This document shows, piece by piece, positions 1 to 8,865 of a DNA stretch of 64,000 bases. Position numbers and translations under genes: made by a program. The notes beneath the pieces were generated by a model, which was not told the origin of the DNA, did no database searches, and was given only the letters and a program-made list of their open reading frames with translations. Positions within the stretch are counted from its first letter, which is position 1. Every line of letters starts with the position of its first letter. Source of the stretch: Urbifossiella limnaea (GTDB lineage: Bacteria; Planctomycetota; Planctomycetia; Gemmatales; Gemmataceae). The stretch lies in NCBI RefSeq assembly GCF_007747215.1, contig NZ_CP036273.1, positions 7,238,322-7,302,321 on the forward strand, read 5' to 3'.

Positions 1-309
1 GCGCTCACGTCGGTGAGCGAGGCCGCGTCGCTGACGCTGCTGGAGGCGATGGCGACGGGGCTGCCCTCGGTGGCGACGGCCGTGGGCGGCAACCCCGAGC
101 TGGTGCGGCACGAGCGCGAGGGGCTGCTGTTCCCGCGCGGCGACGCCGCCGGCTGCGCCGCCGCGTTCCGTCGGCTGTTCGCCGACGCGGCGCTCGCGGC
201 CCGCCTCGGCGCCGCGGCCCGGCAGCGGGCGCGGCAGCGCTACCAGCTCGACCGCACCGTGGACGAATACTTCCGCCTGTACTGCCGCCTCGCCGGACGC
301 ACGCCGTGA
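1..309 (+). CDS. Glycosyltransferase family 4/1, C-terminal fragment (gene begins before the window)
   Basis: This is the last 102 codons of a GT-B glycosyltransferase whose start lies upstream of the window; the reading frame is open from base 1. The segment SEAASLTLLEAMATGLPSVA followed by GGNPELV is the classic family 1/4 donor-nucleotide-binding signature, in which the second Glu contacts the sugar nucleotide. The remaining residues are the usual C-terminal helices that cross back to the N-terminal lobe. The stop overlaps the GTG start of the acyltransferase that follows, so the two are translationally coupled in a glycan-assembly operon. Sugar donor and acceptor cannot be told from this part. 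Confidence 0.9.
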   Translation, partial: ALTSVSEAASLTLLEAMATGLPSVATAVGGNPELVRHEREGLLFPRGDAAGCAAAFRRLFADAALAARLGAAARQRARQRYQLDRTVDEYFRLYCRLAGRTP

Positions 310-914
310 ATGCCACCCGCGAAACCGCGAAGCGCCTCGCCCGCGCCGCCGCGCTCGTCGCCGTACTGCCGGTGCTGCTGCACTACTGGTTCTGGTCGCT
401 CGTCGTCGGCCACCACGCCGCGTTCCGCGGCGCCGTGCAGTTCGTCTCGCTCCTCCCCGGCCTCCCCGGCATCTACATGCGCGGCGCCTTCCTGACCCAC
501 ACGCTCGCCGGGTGCCACCCGTCGGCGCGGGTCGAGTTCGGCGTGCTGTTCTCGGAGCCCGGCGCGGAACTCGGCGAAGGCGTGTACGTCGGCCCGCGCT
601 GCATCCTCGGTCTGGTCCGCGTCGGCAAGGACGCACTACTGGCGTCCGGCGTGCAGGTGCCGTCCGGCGGCAAGACGCACCGGTTCGACGACCCCGACGT
701 ACCGATCCGCGACCAGGGCGGCGAACTGACGCTCGTCACCATCGGCGAAGGAGCGTGGGTCGGCGCCGGGGCCATCGTTCTGGCCGATGTCGGCAAGGGC
801 ACCGTGGTCGCGGCCGGGTCGGTGGTGACGAAGCCGCTGCCGGACTACGTGGTGGCCGCCGGCGTTCCCGCGAAGGTGCTGCGGCCGCGGTTCGGGGGCG
901 CCCCCGATGCCTGA
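306..914 (+). CDS. Hexapeptide-repeat acyltransferase (serine acetyltransferase / WbbJ-like)
   Basis: 202 aa, starting at a GTG that overlaps the previous stop (GTGA). Residues 1-60 contain a hydrophobic segment (ALVAVLPVLLHYWFW) that may anchor the protein to the membrane. From about residue 75 the sequence turns into left-handed beta-helix hexapeptide repeats (e.g. IGEGAWVGAGAIVLADVGKG, then AAGSVVTKPLPDYVVAAGVP), the ending typical of O-acetyltransferases of polysaccharide and Nod-factor pathways. A His of the catalytic type occurs in GGKTHRFDDPD. Lying between glycosyltransferase genes, it probably O-acetylates a surface glycan or glycolipid. The stop overlaps the start of the next gene by 8 bp. 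Exact substrate unknown. Confidence 0.85.
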   Translation: MNATRETAKRLARAAALVAVLPVLLHYWFWSLVVGHHAAFRGAVQFVSLLPGLPGIYMRGAFLTHTLAGCHPSARVEFGVLFSEPGAELGEGVYVGPRCILGLVRVGKDALLASGVQVPSGGKTHRFDDPDVPIRDQGGELTLVTIGEGAWVGAGAIVLADVGKGTVVAAGSVVTKPLPDYVVAAGVPAKVLRPRFGGAPDA

Positions 915-2046
915 CCCGACGCCACTGGTGGTCTTCTCGGACGACTGGGGCCGGCACCCGTCGAGCTGCCAGCACCTGATCTCGCACCTGCTGCCGACGC
1001 GGCCGGTGGTGTGGGTGAACACGATCGGCACCCGCCCGCCGCGGCTCGACCGGGCGACGCTGGCGCGGGTCGTCGAGAAGCTCAAACAGTGGGGACGCCC
1101 GCCGAGCCCGGCGCAGGCGCCGGCGCCGCGCGTGCTGAACCCGCGCATGTGGCCGTCGTTCCGCGGCCGGTTTGCCCGCGGGCTGAACCGCCACGTCCTC
1201 GGCCGCGCCGTCCGTGCCGCACTCGCCGACCTGGCCGCTCCGCCGGTCGTCGTCACCACACTGCCGATCACCGCCGACCTCGTCGGCACGTTCCCCGCCG
1301 CGCGGTGGGTGTACTACTGCGTCGACGACTTCGCCGTGTGGCCCGGCCTCGACGGTCGCACCATGCGCGACATGGAGGCCGAGCTGGCGGCGAAGGTGGA
1401 CGCCGTGGTCGCCGTCAGCGAGACGCTCCAGCGGCACCTCGCGGCGCTCGGCCGGCCGTCGCACCTGCTGACACACGGCGTCGATTTGGACCACTTCCGC
1501 CGCACGCCCGAAGTGCTGCCCGAGTCGCTGCGCCGGCTCGACGCGCTGGCGGGGCCGCTGGTCGTGTTCTGGGGCGTGATCGACCGGCGGATGGACACCG
1601 AATTCGTGCGGGTACTCGCCGCCTCGCTCGATGCCGGGACCGTCTTGTTGGTCGGCCCACAGGACGACCCCGACCCGGCGCTGCTGGCGCTACCGCGGGT
1701 GGCGACACTGCCGCCGGTGCCCTACGCCGACCTGCCGGCGCTGGCGGCGCGGGCGGCGGTGCTGGTGATGCCCTACGCCGACCTGCCGGTGACGCGGGCC
1801 ATGCAGCCGCTGAAGCTCAAGGAGTACCTGGCGACGGGGAAGCCGGTCGTGGTCCGCGAGCTGCCGGCGACGCGCGAGTGGAGCGACTGCCTCGACGCGG
1901 CGGCGACGCCGGCGGCCTTCGCGGCCGCGGTACGCGAGCGGCTGGCGACGGGGGTGCCGGCGGCGCAGGCGGACGGGCGGAAGCGGCTCAACGCCGAGGG
2001 GTGGGCGGCGAAGGCCGCGCAGTTCGCGGCGTGGCTGAACGGGTAG
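907..2046 (+). CDS. Glycosyltransferase (GT-B fold)
   Basis: 379 aa; the ATG overlaps the end of the acyltransferase gene by 8 bp, so the three genes from base 1 form one operon. The N-terminal half begins LVVFSDDWGRHPSS and includes WVYYCVDDFAVWPG, a motif seen in family 1 transferases of exopolysaccharide clusters. The C-terminal half has the donor-site segment VLVMPYADLPVTRAMQPLKLKEYLATGKPVV, with the Glu of KEYLATGKP in the position of the conserved nucleotide-binding Glu. No membrane segments are evident, so it is probably cytosolic and membrane-associated through partners. It converges on the next glycosyltransferase with only 4 bp between stops. Sugar specificity cannot be read from the sequence. 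Confidence 0.85.
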   Translation: MPDPTPLVVFSDDWGRHPSSCQHLISHLLPTRPVVWVNTIGTRPPRLDRATLARVVEKLKQWGRPPSPAQAPAPRVLNPRMWPSFRGRFARGLNRHVLGRAVRAALADLAAPPVVVTTLPITADLVGTFPAARWVYYCVDDFAVWPGLDGRTMRDMEAELAAKVDAVVAVSETLQRHLAALGRPSHLLTHGVDLDHFRRTPEVLPESLRRLDALAGPLVVFWGVIDRRMDTEFVRVLAASLDAGTVLLVGPQDDPDPALLALPRVATLPPVPYADLPALAARAAVLVMPYADLPVTRAMQPLKLKEYLATGKPVVVRELPATREWSDCLDAAATPAAFAAAVRERLATGVPAAQADGRKRLNAEGWAAKAAQFAAWLNG

Positions 2047-2050
2047 GTCG

Positions 2051-3211
2051 CTACAGCACCCCGTGCCGCGCCAGCGCCGCGGCGAGCTGTTGCACCGTGG
2101 CTTCCCAGGTGAACCGCGCGGCCCGTGCCGCGGCGAGCGCACCCAACTCCGCGGCGCGGCCCGGGTCGGCCACGATCTCCCGCATCCGCCGCGCCACGTC
2201 ACCGTCGTCCACGTCGGCCCAGCGGCCGGCGTACACCGCGTTCCGCGCTACTACCAAGCGGTGCGGCAGTGCGTACCCCACCGACCCGTCGAAGAACGCG
2301 CCGACGCCGCCGAACGCCGCCGACACCAGCGGCCGGCCGCACGCCATCGCCTCCAGCAGGTGTAGGCCGAAGCCCTCGCCGTGCGACAGGTTCACGAACG
2401 CCGTGAGGCCGTGGTACCACGCCGCCAGCTCGGCCGCGCCGAGCGTGTGCCGCGTCACCTCGACGCGCGAGTCGCCGTGCGTGTCCACAGGCGGCGACGC
2501 GGGCGTGATCTTCACCCGCAGCCGCACGTCGGCGTGGGCCGGGAAGGCGCGGACGAACACGTCCACGACGCGTTGCACGTTCTTGCGCAGCCCGCCCTCG
2601 TCGAGCGCCCCCGCGGTGCCGAACACGACCGACCCGCCGGCCGGCGCCGGCGCGAACGCCGCCGGGTCGATGCCGAGCGGCACGACTTCGATCGGCACGC
2701 GCACGCCGTTCGCGCGGAAGCACGCGGCGCCCCACGCGCTCGGCACGACGACGAGCCGGCAGCGGTCGAGCGCCGCCACGGCCCCCGGCGGCAGCGTGTC
2801 GGTTTCCCACATCGTGTACGCGACGGACCGGCCGCACGGGGCGAAGCGGTGGAGCAGGTGCGGCGGCGCCGCGACGAGTCGCGGCGCGGCGGAATCGGCT
2901 TCGGGAAGCGCGAGCAGCGACACGACGGCGGTCGGGTCGCGGACGACGTTCACGCCGCGGGCGAGGAGGCCGCGGGCGACTTCGAGGACGACGTGGTCGT
3001 ACCCGCCGGGCTTCAGCGCGATGCCGGCGAGGGCCAGCGGCGGGCCGCTGCGCTGCGGCACGGCGGCGGGGCGTTCGCTGAGTAGCTTCGCCGTGAACTC
3101 GCGGACGCGGCCGCGGGCCAGGAGTCGGCCGCCGCGGACGAGCGCCGGCCACAGCGCCCCGACGGTCCGCACCGCCCGCCACTTCCGCCGCACCGCCCGT
3201 GCCACGCCCAT
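2051..3211 (-). CDS. Glycosyltransferase family 4/1
   Basis: 386 aa on the minus strand, converging with the preceding operon. The C-terminal lobe carries a full donor-site signature: LSHGEGFGLHLLEAMACGRPLVSA, an E-x7-E arrangement with the invariant glycine-rich loop. Upstream segments VVVPSAWGAACFRANGV and VPLGID are also typical of GT4. The N-terminus is rich in Arg and Val and could be a short amphipathic membrane-binding stretch. It probably belongs to the same surface-glycan locus although divergently organised. Substrate unknown. Confidence 0.88.
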   Translation of the reverse strand: MGVARAVRRKWRAVRTVGALWPALVRGGRLLARGRVREFTAKLLSERPAAVPQRSGPPLALAGIALKPGGYDHVVLEVARGLLARGVNVVRDPTAVVSLLALPEADSAAPRLVAAPPHLLHRFAPCGRSVAYTMWETDTLPPGAVAALDRCRLVVVPSAWGAACFRANGVRVPIEVVPLGIDPAAFAPAPAGGSVVFGTAGALDEGGLRKNVQRVVDVFVRAFPAHADVRLRVKITPASPPVDTHGDSRVEVTRHTLGAAELAAWYHGLTAFVNLSHGEGFGLHLLEAMACGRPLVSAAFGGVGAFFDGSVGYALPHRLVVARNAVYAGRWADVDDGDVARRMREIVADPGRAAELGALAAARAARFTWEATVQQLAAALARHGVL

Positions 3212-3259
3212 GCCCGCCCCCCGCGACGGCGCACAGGGTGCGGCAACCCGGCCGGGGTG

Positions 3260-3910
3260 TCAAGGCGAAGGCGCGTCCGGCTGGCCGAAGCCGTCGTCGG
3301 CGAGGAGCGCGAGCATCCCCCAGAAGCCGCACACGGCGCCGGGGATGCAGCACAGGTGCGGCACGTTCAGCGCCGCCGCGGCGCACCCGAGCTGCGCGAG
3401 CCGGTAGCCCTTCCGCCGGATCAGGCACACGCCGCCGGCCGCGCTCAGTGCCGCCAGCCCCATCGCCGCCGGCCACACCCACGTCAGCTTCGGCGCCAGT
3501 TCGGCCGCGGCGCGGTCGTCCTCCGCCTCGTCGCCGCCCTCCGCGGCGGGCGGCGCCAGCCCCATCTGGCGCACGCCCGGCAGCCGCTCCTTCAGCCACT
3601 CCTTGCCGCCGTCCGGGCCGCGCAGGAAGTCGGACAGCACCAGCGCGTTCGCCACGAACGACACCACGCCGACGAGGACGAGGCCGGCGCCGGCGAACCG
3701 GAGCATGACGCGGTTCCGCTTCGGCGACGGGCCGCGAACCCGCGGCGTCGCCGACAGCAGCACGGGCTCGGTGAGCCGGCCGCCTTCGCGGACGGGGGCG
3801 GTGAACGTGGCCTTGCACTCGGGGCACTGCACCGTCTGGCCGAGCCAGTCGGTCGGCACGCGGACGGTGTGCCGGCAGGCCGGGCAGGCGATGACTTCGG
3901 TCGGCGTCAT
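3260..3910 (-). CDS. Zinc-ribbon (MJ0042-type) membrane protein
   Basis: 216 aa. Residues 7-35 form a zinc ribbon: CPACRH, then about 20 residues later CPEC, a CxxC-x(n)-CxxC array of the MJ0042 type that is very common at the N-termini of Gemmata membrane proteins. Around residues 70-90 there is a hydrophobic segment (FAGAGLVLVGVVSFVANALVL), and two or three further membrane spans occur between residues 140 and 205. Function unknown; such proteins are often annotated only as hypothetical. An inverted repeat lies upstream, between it and the glucosidase gene. Confidence 0.75.
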   Translation of the reverse strand: MTPTEVIACPACRHTVRVPTDWLGQTVQCPECKATFTAPVREGGRLTEPVLLSATPRVRGPSPKRNRVMLRFAGAGLVLVGVVSFVANALVLSDFLRGPDGGKEWLKERLPGVRQMGLAPPAAEGGDEAEDDRAAAELAPKLTWVWPAAMGLAALSAAGGVCLIRRKGYRLAQLGCAAAALNVPHLCCIPGAVCGFWGMLALLADDGFGQPDAPSP

Positions 3911-3937
3911 TCCGGTGAAGGGGTCAGGAGGGGGGGG

Positions 3938-4001
3938 AAGTGTCGTTGCCGCTTGGAGCTCCGCGCCTCGCAGCGCGAAGCCCCGAGCGGCAACGACACT
4001 T
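3938..4001. repeat. Inverted repeat, 16-bp perfect arms
   Basis: Arms at 3938-3953 and 3986-4001 are perfect reverse complements separated by 32 bases that include a second small GC-rich stem. It sits in the 99-bp gap downstream of the glucosidase gene (stop at 4010) and upstream of the zinc-ribbon gene, both on the minus strand, so it probably folds as the terminator hairpin of the glucosidase transcript. Confidence 0.6.
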
Positions 4002-4009
4002 GAAGTCGG

Positions 4010-6703
4010 TTACCCGACGATGGTCGGTTTCGCCAGCGGCACCGTGCACAGGTGCTGCACCGGGTCGGGGCGGCGCGGCATCAGCAGCTTCGCGGCCAGC
4101 GCCGTCCACCCGGTCTGGTGGCTCGCCCCCAGGCCGCCGCCGTCGTCGCCGTGGAAGTACTCGTAGAACAGCACGTGGTCGCGCCAGTGCGGGTCGGCGT
4201 ACTTCGGGTGCCGGCCGAACGCCGGCCGCCGGCCGTCGGCGCCCTTCCGGAACAGCCCGCTCAGCCGGCCCGCCAGCTCGTCCGCCACGTCCTCCAGGTT
4301 CGCCGTCTTCCCCGAGCCGAACGGGTGCTCGACCTGGAAGTCCGGCCCGTAGTAGTGGTGGAACTTCTGCAAACTCTCGATCAGCAGGTAGTTCACCGGG
4401 AACCACACCGGGCCGCGCCAGTTCGAGTTGCCGCCGAACAGCCACGAGTCCGAGTCGCCCGGCACGTACTTCACACTCAGCGTCTCGCCGTTCAGCGTGA
4501 ACGTGTACGGGTGGTCCTCGTGGTACTTCGACAGCGCCCGCACCCCGTACGGCGACAGGAACTCGGCCGGGTCCAGCATCCGGCGCAACAGCTTCTTCAT
4601 GCGGCTGCCGCGGAGCAGGCTCAGCAACCGGCGCTCGCCGACGCCGGGTTCGTTCCACCGCGACACGAGCGCCGCCAGGTCCGGGCGCTGGTTCAGGAAC
4701 CAGTCCATGCGCCGCGTGAAGCCCGGGAGCCGCTTCATCGTGTCCGGTTCGAGCGTCTCGACCGCGAACAGCGGGATGAGGCCGACCATCGACCGCACCC
4801 GCAGCGTCACCGGCGCGTGGCCCTCGCAGCGGAGCTGGTCGTAGTAGAAGCCGTCGGCCTCGTCCCACAGCCCGCGGCCGGCGCCGCCGAAGTCGGCCAT
4901 CGCCTCGGCGATGTGGAGGAAGTGCTCGAAGAACTTGCTCGCCAGGTCCTCGTACACCTGGTTGTGCAGGGCCAGCTCCAGCGCCATCCGCAGCATGTTC
5001 AGCGAGAACATCGCCATCCACGCGGTGCCGTCGGCCTGGTTGATGTACCCGCCGGTCGGCAGCGGCTTGCTCCGGTCGAACACGCCGATGTTGTCCAGCC
5101 CCAGGAACCCGCCCTGGAACAGGTTCCGCCCCTGCGCGTCCTTGCGGTTCACCCACCACGTGAAGTTCAGCAGCAGCTTGTGAAACACCCGCTCCAGGAA
5201 GGCGACGTCGCCGCCGTCGCCGCGGCGCTTGCGGTCGATCTGGAAGACGCGCCACGTCGCCCAGGCGTGGACGGGCGGGTTCACGTCGGAGAAGTTCCAC
5301 TCGTAGGCCGGCAGCTGGCCGTTCGGGTGCATGTACCACTCGCGCGTCAGGAGCAGGAGCTGGCTCTTGGCGAACTCCGGGTCCACGAGCGCGAACGGGA
5401 CGCAGTGGAACGCCAGGTCCCACGCCGCGTACCACGGGTACTCCCACTTGTCCGGCATCGAGATGACGTCGTCGTTGTACAGGTGCTCCCAGTCGCCGTT
5501 GCGCACCTTTCCGCGGCCGGGCGGCGGCTTCGGCGGGAGCGCGTCGCCCCTCTCCCAGGTGGTCACGTCGTAGGCGTAGAACTGCTTCGTCCACAGCAGC
5601 CCCGCGAAGGCCTGCCGCTGCACCAGCTTCTCGTCCGGGTCGTCGATCCCGTCTTGCAGATCGGCGAAGTAGGCATCCGCCTCCTGCTTCCGCGCGGCGA
5701 CCACGGCGTCGAAGTCGGCGAACGGGTCGGCGATGGCCTGGCCCGGCATGTCGGGCGCGAGCAGCAGCCGGGCGCGGACGGTGACGGACTTGCCCGCCGG
5801 CACGGTGAAGCGGTACCACCCGCCGACCTTCGTCCCCTCGCCCATCGGGTTCACGGCCTTCACGTCCTGGTGGACGATCCGCTCGTGGAAGGCGTCCTTG
5901 AAGTGGCCGGTGTCGGCCGACCCGAACAGCAGCGGCGCGTTCGTCTCGTTCTCGGTGAACAGCAGGTCCGGCGCGCCGTCGAAGTGGAGGCGGAAGTCGA
6001 GCCAGGCCGGGTGGTCGAGGTGCGCCACGGCCGGGCCGCACCGGCTGACGTGCGGCTTCGCCGCGTCGGGCGTCCAGCTCCAGGTGTTGCGGTACCACGC
6101 CTGCGGAACGAGGTGCAGCTCGGCGGCGTCCGGCCCGCGGTTGTGGGCCGTCACCGTCATCAGCAGGTCCATCGGCGCCGCCTTCGCGTACTCGACCTCG
6201 ATGTCGAAGTAGCGGTCGTCGTCGAAGATGCCGGTATCGACGAGCTCGTACTCGGGTTCGAGCCGGGTGCGGCGGCGGGACTCGGACAGGAGGAGGCTGT
6301 AGGGAAACTCGCGCTGCGGGTACTTGTACAGGAACCGCATGTACGAGTGGGTGGGGGTGCTGTCGAGGTAGTAGTACTGTTCCTTCACGTCCTCGCCGTG
6401 GTTCCCCTGCTCGTTGGTCAGGCCGAACAGCCGCTCCTTGAGGAACGGGTCGGCGCCGTTCCACAGCGCCAGCGACAGGCACAGCCGCTGGCGGTCGTCG
6501 GACACGCCGGCGAGGCCGTCCTCGCCCCACCGGTAGGCCCGGCTGCGCGCCTGGTCGTGGGGGAAATAGTCCCAGGCGTCGCCGCGCGGGGAGTAGTCCT
6601 CGCGGACGGTGCCCCACTGCCGCTCGGACAGGTACGGCCCCCACTTCTTCCACCACGCCGTCTTCGACTCGGCCTCGGCCAGGCGGGCGCGCTCGGGATT
6701 CAT
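4010..6703 (-). CDS. GH63-like (MGH1-type) glucosidase
   Basis: 897 aa. I chose the ATG at 6703 ([13 protein letters not shown]) because residues upstream in the open frame are low-complexity Pro/Arg sequence. The protein resembles bacterial GH63 / mannosyl-oligosaccharide-glucosidase-like enzymes: the early motif [29 protein letters not shown], the mid-segment [30 protein letters not shown] with acidic residues of an (alpha/alpha)6 barrel active site, and the late motif [16 protein letters not shown]. No signal peptide is seen, so it is likely cytosolic and acts on alpha-glucosides or glucosylglycerate-type compatible solutes. It appears to stand alone. The exact substrate is an inference. 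Confidence 0.85.
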   Translation of the reverse strand: MNPERARLAEAESKTAWWKKWGPYLSERQWGTVREDYSPRGDAWDYFPHDQARSRAYRWGEDGLAGVSDDRQRLCLSLALWNGADPFLKERLFGLTNEQGNHGEDVKEQYYYLDSTPTHSYMRFLYKYPQREFPYSLLLSESRRRTRLEPEYELVDTGIFDDDRYFDIEVEYAKAAPMDLLMTVTAHNRGPDAAELHLVPQAWYRNTWSWTPDAAKPHVSRCGPAVAHLDHPAWLDFRLHFDGAPDLLFTENETNAPLLFGSADTGHFKDAFHERIVHQDVKAVNPMGEGTKVGGWYRFTVPAGKSVTVRARLLLAPDMPGQAIADPFADFDAVVAARKQEADAYFADLQDGIDDPDEKLVQRQAFAGLLWTKQFYAYDVTTWERGDALPPKPPPGRGKVRNGDWEHLYNDDVISMPDKWEYPWYAAWDLAFHCVPFALVDPEFAKSQLLLLTREWYMHPNGQLPAYEWNFSDVNPPVHAWATWRVFQIDRKRRGDGGDVAFLERVFHKLLLNFTWWVNRKDAQGRNLFQGGFLGLDNIGVFDRSKPLPTGGYINQADGTAWMAMFSLNMLRMALELALHNQVYEDLASKFFEHFLHIAEAMADFGGAGRGLWDEADGFYYDQLRCEGHAPVTLRVRSMVGLIPLFAVETLEPDTMKRLPGFTRRMDWFLNQRPDLAALVSRWNEPGVGERRLLSLLRGSRMKKLLRRMLDPAEFLSPYGVRALSKYHEDHPYTFTLNGETLSVKYVPGDSDSWLFGGNSNWRGPVWFPVNYLLIESLQKFHHYYGPDFQVEHPFGSGKTANLEDVADELAGRLSGLFRKGADGRRPAFGRHPKYADPHWRDHVLFYEYFHGDDGGGLGASHQTGWTALAAKLLMPRRPDPVQHLCTVPLAKPTIVG

Positions 6704-6800
6704 CCGGTCCTCTCGGCTCGGCGGTGTGTCCAAGATGGTAGGCCGCCGGGGGGATGTGCCAAGTTCCGGCGGGCGGATTCGGGGCGGGTGACGCGACCGG

Positions 6801-7061
6801 CTACCGGCGCCGTGCGGGGCCGACGGAGAGCACCTCGACGCGCATGGCGGCGTCGTCCACATAGTACCGGACCCCGAGTACGTCCTCGTACCAGAGCCGG
6901 TAGCCCTTCTCCCGGGATTCGCCCATGTCGTGCGGGGTGCGGCGCAGCGCGAAGTCGATCCGATTCGCCGCGGCGGCCACCCGCGCGGCGTCGGCCTCCG
7001 CCGCCTGAATGCGGGCGAGTTCCTGAACCGTTGCGACGGTCCAGACGACGGCGTAGGTCAT
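6801..7061 (-). CDS. RelE/ParE-family toxin, separated from its antitoxin by an IS4 element
   Basis: 86 aa from the ATG at 7061 (MTYAVVWTVATVQELARI). The pattern beta-strand, then VQELARIQAAEADAARVAAA helices, then PHDMGESREKGYRLWYEDVLGVRYYVDDAAMRVEVLSV matches small RelE/ParE-type toxins, with the GESR segment I know from planctomycete members. The native start is inside the 13-bp repeat that flanks the IS element. Before insertion this ATG overlapped the antitoxin stop as ATGA. The gene now lacks its normal upstream ribosome-binding and promoter context. The IS left end offers an alternative in-frame ATG at 7127 that would add 22 residues. The frame is intact; activity is unknown. Confidence 0.75.
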   Translation of the reverse strand: MTYAVVWTVATVQELARIQAAEADAARVAAAANRIDFALRRTPHDMGESREKGYRLWYEDVLGVRYYVDDAAMRVEVLSVGPARRR

Positions 7062-7068
7062 TCCCAGC
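7056..7068. repeat. Left 13-bp target-site duplication of the IS4 element
   Basis: The 13 bases at 7056-7068 are identical to 8564-8576 on the other side of the element. On the minus strand the repeat contains the sequence GAATGACC, which holds the toxin start codon ATG. Confidence 0.9.
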
Positions 7069-8563
7069 AGGCCATTCACGGTGACGCATCCCGGTCGTAA
7101 GCCGTCCGCTGGCAGGGACTTGGCCAAGCCAGGGAGAGGGCGCGCCCATGCTGTTCGGTGGGGTCTTCGAGCGGTTCCTAGAGGAGAGCCCGCTCAGCGT
7201 GATGTCCCGGGCGACCATCGAGCACGCCCTCTCGGCCTCGGCCCTCGACGCGCTGTTCGACCGGACCGCCGAGCGCGGGTACACCCGGGAGTTGCTGTTC
7301 TCCACGACGGTCGATCTGATGACCCTGGTGGTCGGCGGCAAGGCCCTCCACGTCCAGGCCGCCTACCGGCACCTGCGGGACCGCGTCCCGGTCACCCTCA
7401 AGTGCGTCTACGACAAGCTCCGGAACATCGAGACGGGCGTGTCCGCGGGGCTGGTCGCGCACGTGTCGGGCCGGTGCGAGGGGCTGATCACCGCGCTGGG
7501 CGGGGGGTGCAAGAGCCTGCTGCCGGGCTACCGGGTGCGGGTCCTCGACGGCAACCACCTGGCCGCCACCCAGCGGCGGCTGGGCGTCACCCGGGGGCAC
7601 ACCGCCGGCCCCTTGCCCGGGCAGAGTTTGGTCGTGCTCGACCCGGCCCTGATGCTGGTCACCGACATCGTCCCGTGCGAGGACGCCCACACCCAGGAGC
7701 GGGCGCTGATCGACCAGATTGTGCCGCTGGTGCGGGAGCGGGACGTGTGGGTCGCGGACCGCAACTTCTGCACGGCGGAGTTCCTGTGTGAGGTGGCCGC
7801 CCGGCGGGCCTACGTCGTCATCCGACGCCACGGGAACCTGAGCGTCGAGGCCGAAGCCGGGTACGGGGCCGAGGTCGCGACGGACCGGGGCTGGGTGGGC
7901 GAGCGGCGGGTCTGGGTCTGCTGGGGTGGGGCGCGGTTGGTGCGCCTGCGGCAGGTGCGGGTGCGGCTGCGGGCGCCGACCGCGGACGGGGACGCGGAGG
8001 TGGAGATCCTGACCAACCTGCCGGCGAAGGTGCCGGCCAAGAAGGTGGCCGAGATCTACCTCAAGCGGTGGAAGATCGAGGGGGCCTTCCACGAGTTGAC
8101 AGTCGCCTTGAACTGTGAGGTGAACACCCTGGGGTACCCCAGGGCCGCGCTGTTCGGGTTCTGCGTGGCGGTGGCCGCGTACAACGTGCTGGCCGTACTG
8201 AAGGCGGCCCTGCGGGCGGTGCATGGTGAGAAGAAGGTGCAGGAGGAGGTGTCGGGGTATTACCTGGCGCTGGAGTGGGCGATGGTGTACGCGGGGATGA
8301 TGATCGCCCTGCCCGCGTCGGAATGGGAGGCGTTCGGTCCGATGCCCAGCCCGGAGTTGGCCGGCCACCTCCGCGAGTGGGCGGGCAAGGTCGACCTTGG
8401 GAGGATCAAGAAAGCGCCGCCCCGGAAGCCGACGAGGACGGCGACCCGACGGATCAAGGACAAGAGCCCACATGTTTCCACGGCCCGGTTGCTCGACGAG
8501 GGGAAGAAGACCCGTCAGGCGAAAGTCAGCCGGAATCCGTGAGTCTCACACCGTGAATGGCCT
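7069..8563 (+). mobile_element. IS4-family insertion sequence, complete (1495 bp)
   Basis: The element is bounded by perfect 15-bp terminal inverted repeats (AGGCCATTCACGGTG at 7069-7083 and its complement at 8549-8563). It is flanked by 13-bp direct repeats, a length in the 10-13 bp range known for IS4-family target duplications. One transposase gene fills it. It inserted exactly at the overlap of a toxin and antitoxin gene. Ends, duplication and transposase frame all look intact, suggesting a recent and possibly still mobile insertion. Confidence 0.93.
7148..8542 (+). CDS. IS4-family DDE transposase
   Basis: 464 aa, starting 79 bp inside the left end of the element and stopping 21 bp before its right end. 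The DDE triad can be placed at Asp134 (RVLDGNHLA), Asp204 (WVADRNFC) and Glu311 within YLKRWKIEGAFHEL, which is the Y-(2)-R-(3)-E signature of IS4 transposases. The long spacing between the second Asp and the Glu, filled with beta-strands, is also usual for IS4. The C-terminus is strongly basic. No frameshift or stop is seen, so the enzyme should be functional. Confidence 0.95.
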   Translation: MLFGGVFERFLEESPLSVMSRATIEHALSASALDALFDRTAERGYTRELLFSTTVDLMTLVVGGKALHVQAAYRHLRDRVPVTLKCVYDKLRNIETGVSAGLVAHVSGRCEGLITALGGGCKSLLPGYRVRVLDGNHLAATQRRLGVTRGHTAGPLPGQSLVVLDPALMLVTDIVPCEDAHTQERALIDQIVPLVRERDVWVADRNFCTAEFLCEVAARRAYVVIRRHGNLSVEAEAGYGAEVATDRGWVGERRVWVCWGGARLVRLRQVRVRLRAPTADGDAEVEILTNLPAKVPAKKVAEIYLKRWKIEGAFHELTVALNCEVNTLGYPRAALFGFCVAVAAYNVLAVLKAALRAVHGEKKVQEEVSGYYLALEWAMVYAGMMIALPASEWEAFGPMPSPELAGHLREWAGKVDLGRIKKAPPRKPTRTATRRIKDKSPHVSTARLLDEGKKTRQAKVSRNP

Positions 8564-8576
8564 GGTCATTCCCAGC
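8564..8576. repeat. Right 13-bp target-site duplication of the IS4 element
   Basis: Identical to 7056-7068. In this copy, read on the minus strand, GGGAATGACC supplies the TGA stop of the antitoxin gene. Because the duplication holds both the stop and the start of the overlapping pair, neither frame was broken. Confidence 0.9.
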
Positions 8577-8838
8577 CCAGCCGCGTCTTGAGTTCCTCGA
8601 ACGTCAGCATCTCGCCCTGTCGGCGGCGCTCGATATCCTCCCACGTGAGCGACGGCTCCCACGGGCACGGCGGCTCGCTGAACGGGGCCGGCACAGTGAT
8701 CGGGGTAAATACGCCGAAGACGCTGCCGTCCGCCTCACGGTACTCGACCGGCTGGCGACTCGCCGCCGCCTCGCGCATCACCCGAAGTGCGTCGTCCATC
8801 GTGCCGGCCAGTCGGCCGGCGATGTACAGCTTGACCAT
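8566..8838 (-). CDS. Antitoxin-like protein, partner of the RelE/ParE toxin across the IS
   Basis: 90 aa, MVKLYIAGRLAGTMDDALRV at the start. It shares the organisation of small planctomycete antitoxins paired with RelE/ParE toxins: a short N-terminal beta/helix part, a middle Pro-rich segment, and a C-terminal helix (TFEELKTRLGWE) of the type that wraps the toxin. A good Shine-Dalgarno AGGAGG lies 8 bases before the ATG, and a TATAAT box lies further upstream. Its TGA stop lies within the right target duplication of the IS4 element. Assignment as antitoxin rests on position and length rather than on a strong motif. Confidence 0.65.
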   Translation of the reverse strand: MVKLYIAGRLAGTMDDALRVMREAAASRQPVEYREADGSVFGVFTPITVPAPFSEPPCPWEPSLTWEDIERRRQGEMLTFEELKTRLGWE

Positions 8839-8845
8839 CGGCGTA

Positions 8846-8865
8846 CCCTCCTCACCGCGATTATA
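8846..8865 (-). promoter_or_regulatory. TATAAT -10 box and Shine-Dalgarno of the antitoxin-toxin operon
   Basis: On the minus strand a perfect TATAAT (8865-8860) is followed by GAGGAGG (about 8853-8847) and then the antitoxin ATG at 8838. The box touches the last codon of pgi. No good -35 hexamer is seen at 16-18 bp. Such AT-rich boxes are rare in this window, which supports function. Confidence 0.45.

Noticed and set aside
4052-7084. A 1010-codon open frame on the plus strand opposite the glucosidase gene
   Set aside because: High GC keeps antisense frames open. The translation is low-complexity Arg/Val/Leu without domains, while the minus strand encodes a clear GH63-like protein.
6801-7127. 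Start of the toxin gene at 7127
   Set aside because: The first 22 codons lie inside the IS4 left end; the native start is ATG 7061. Kept only as a note that a fusion start is possible.
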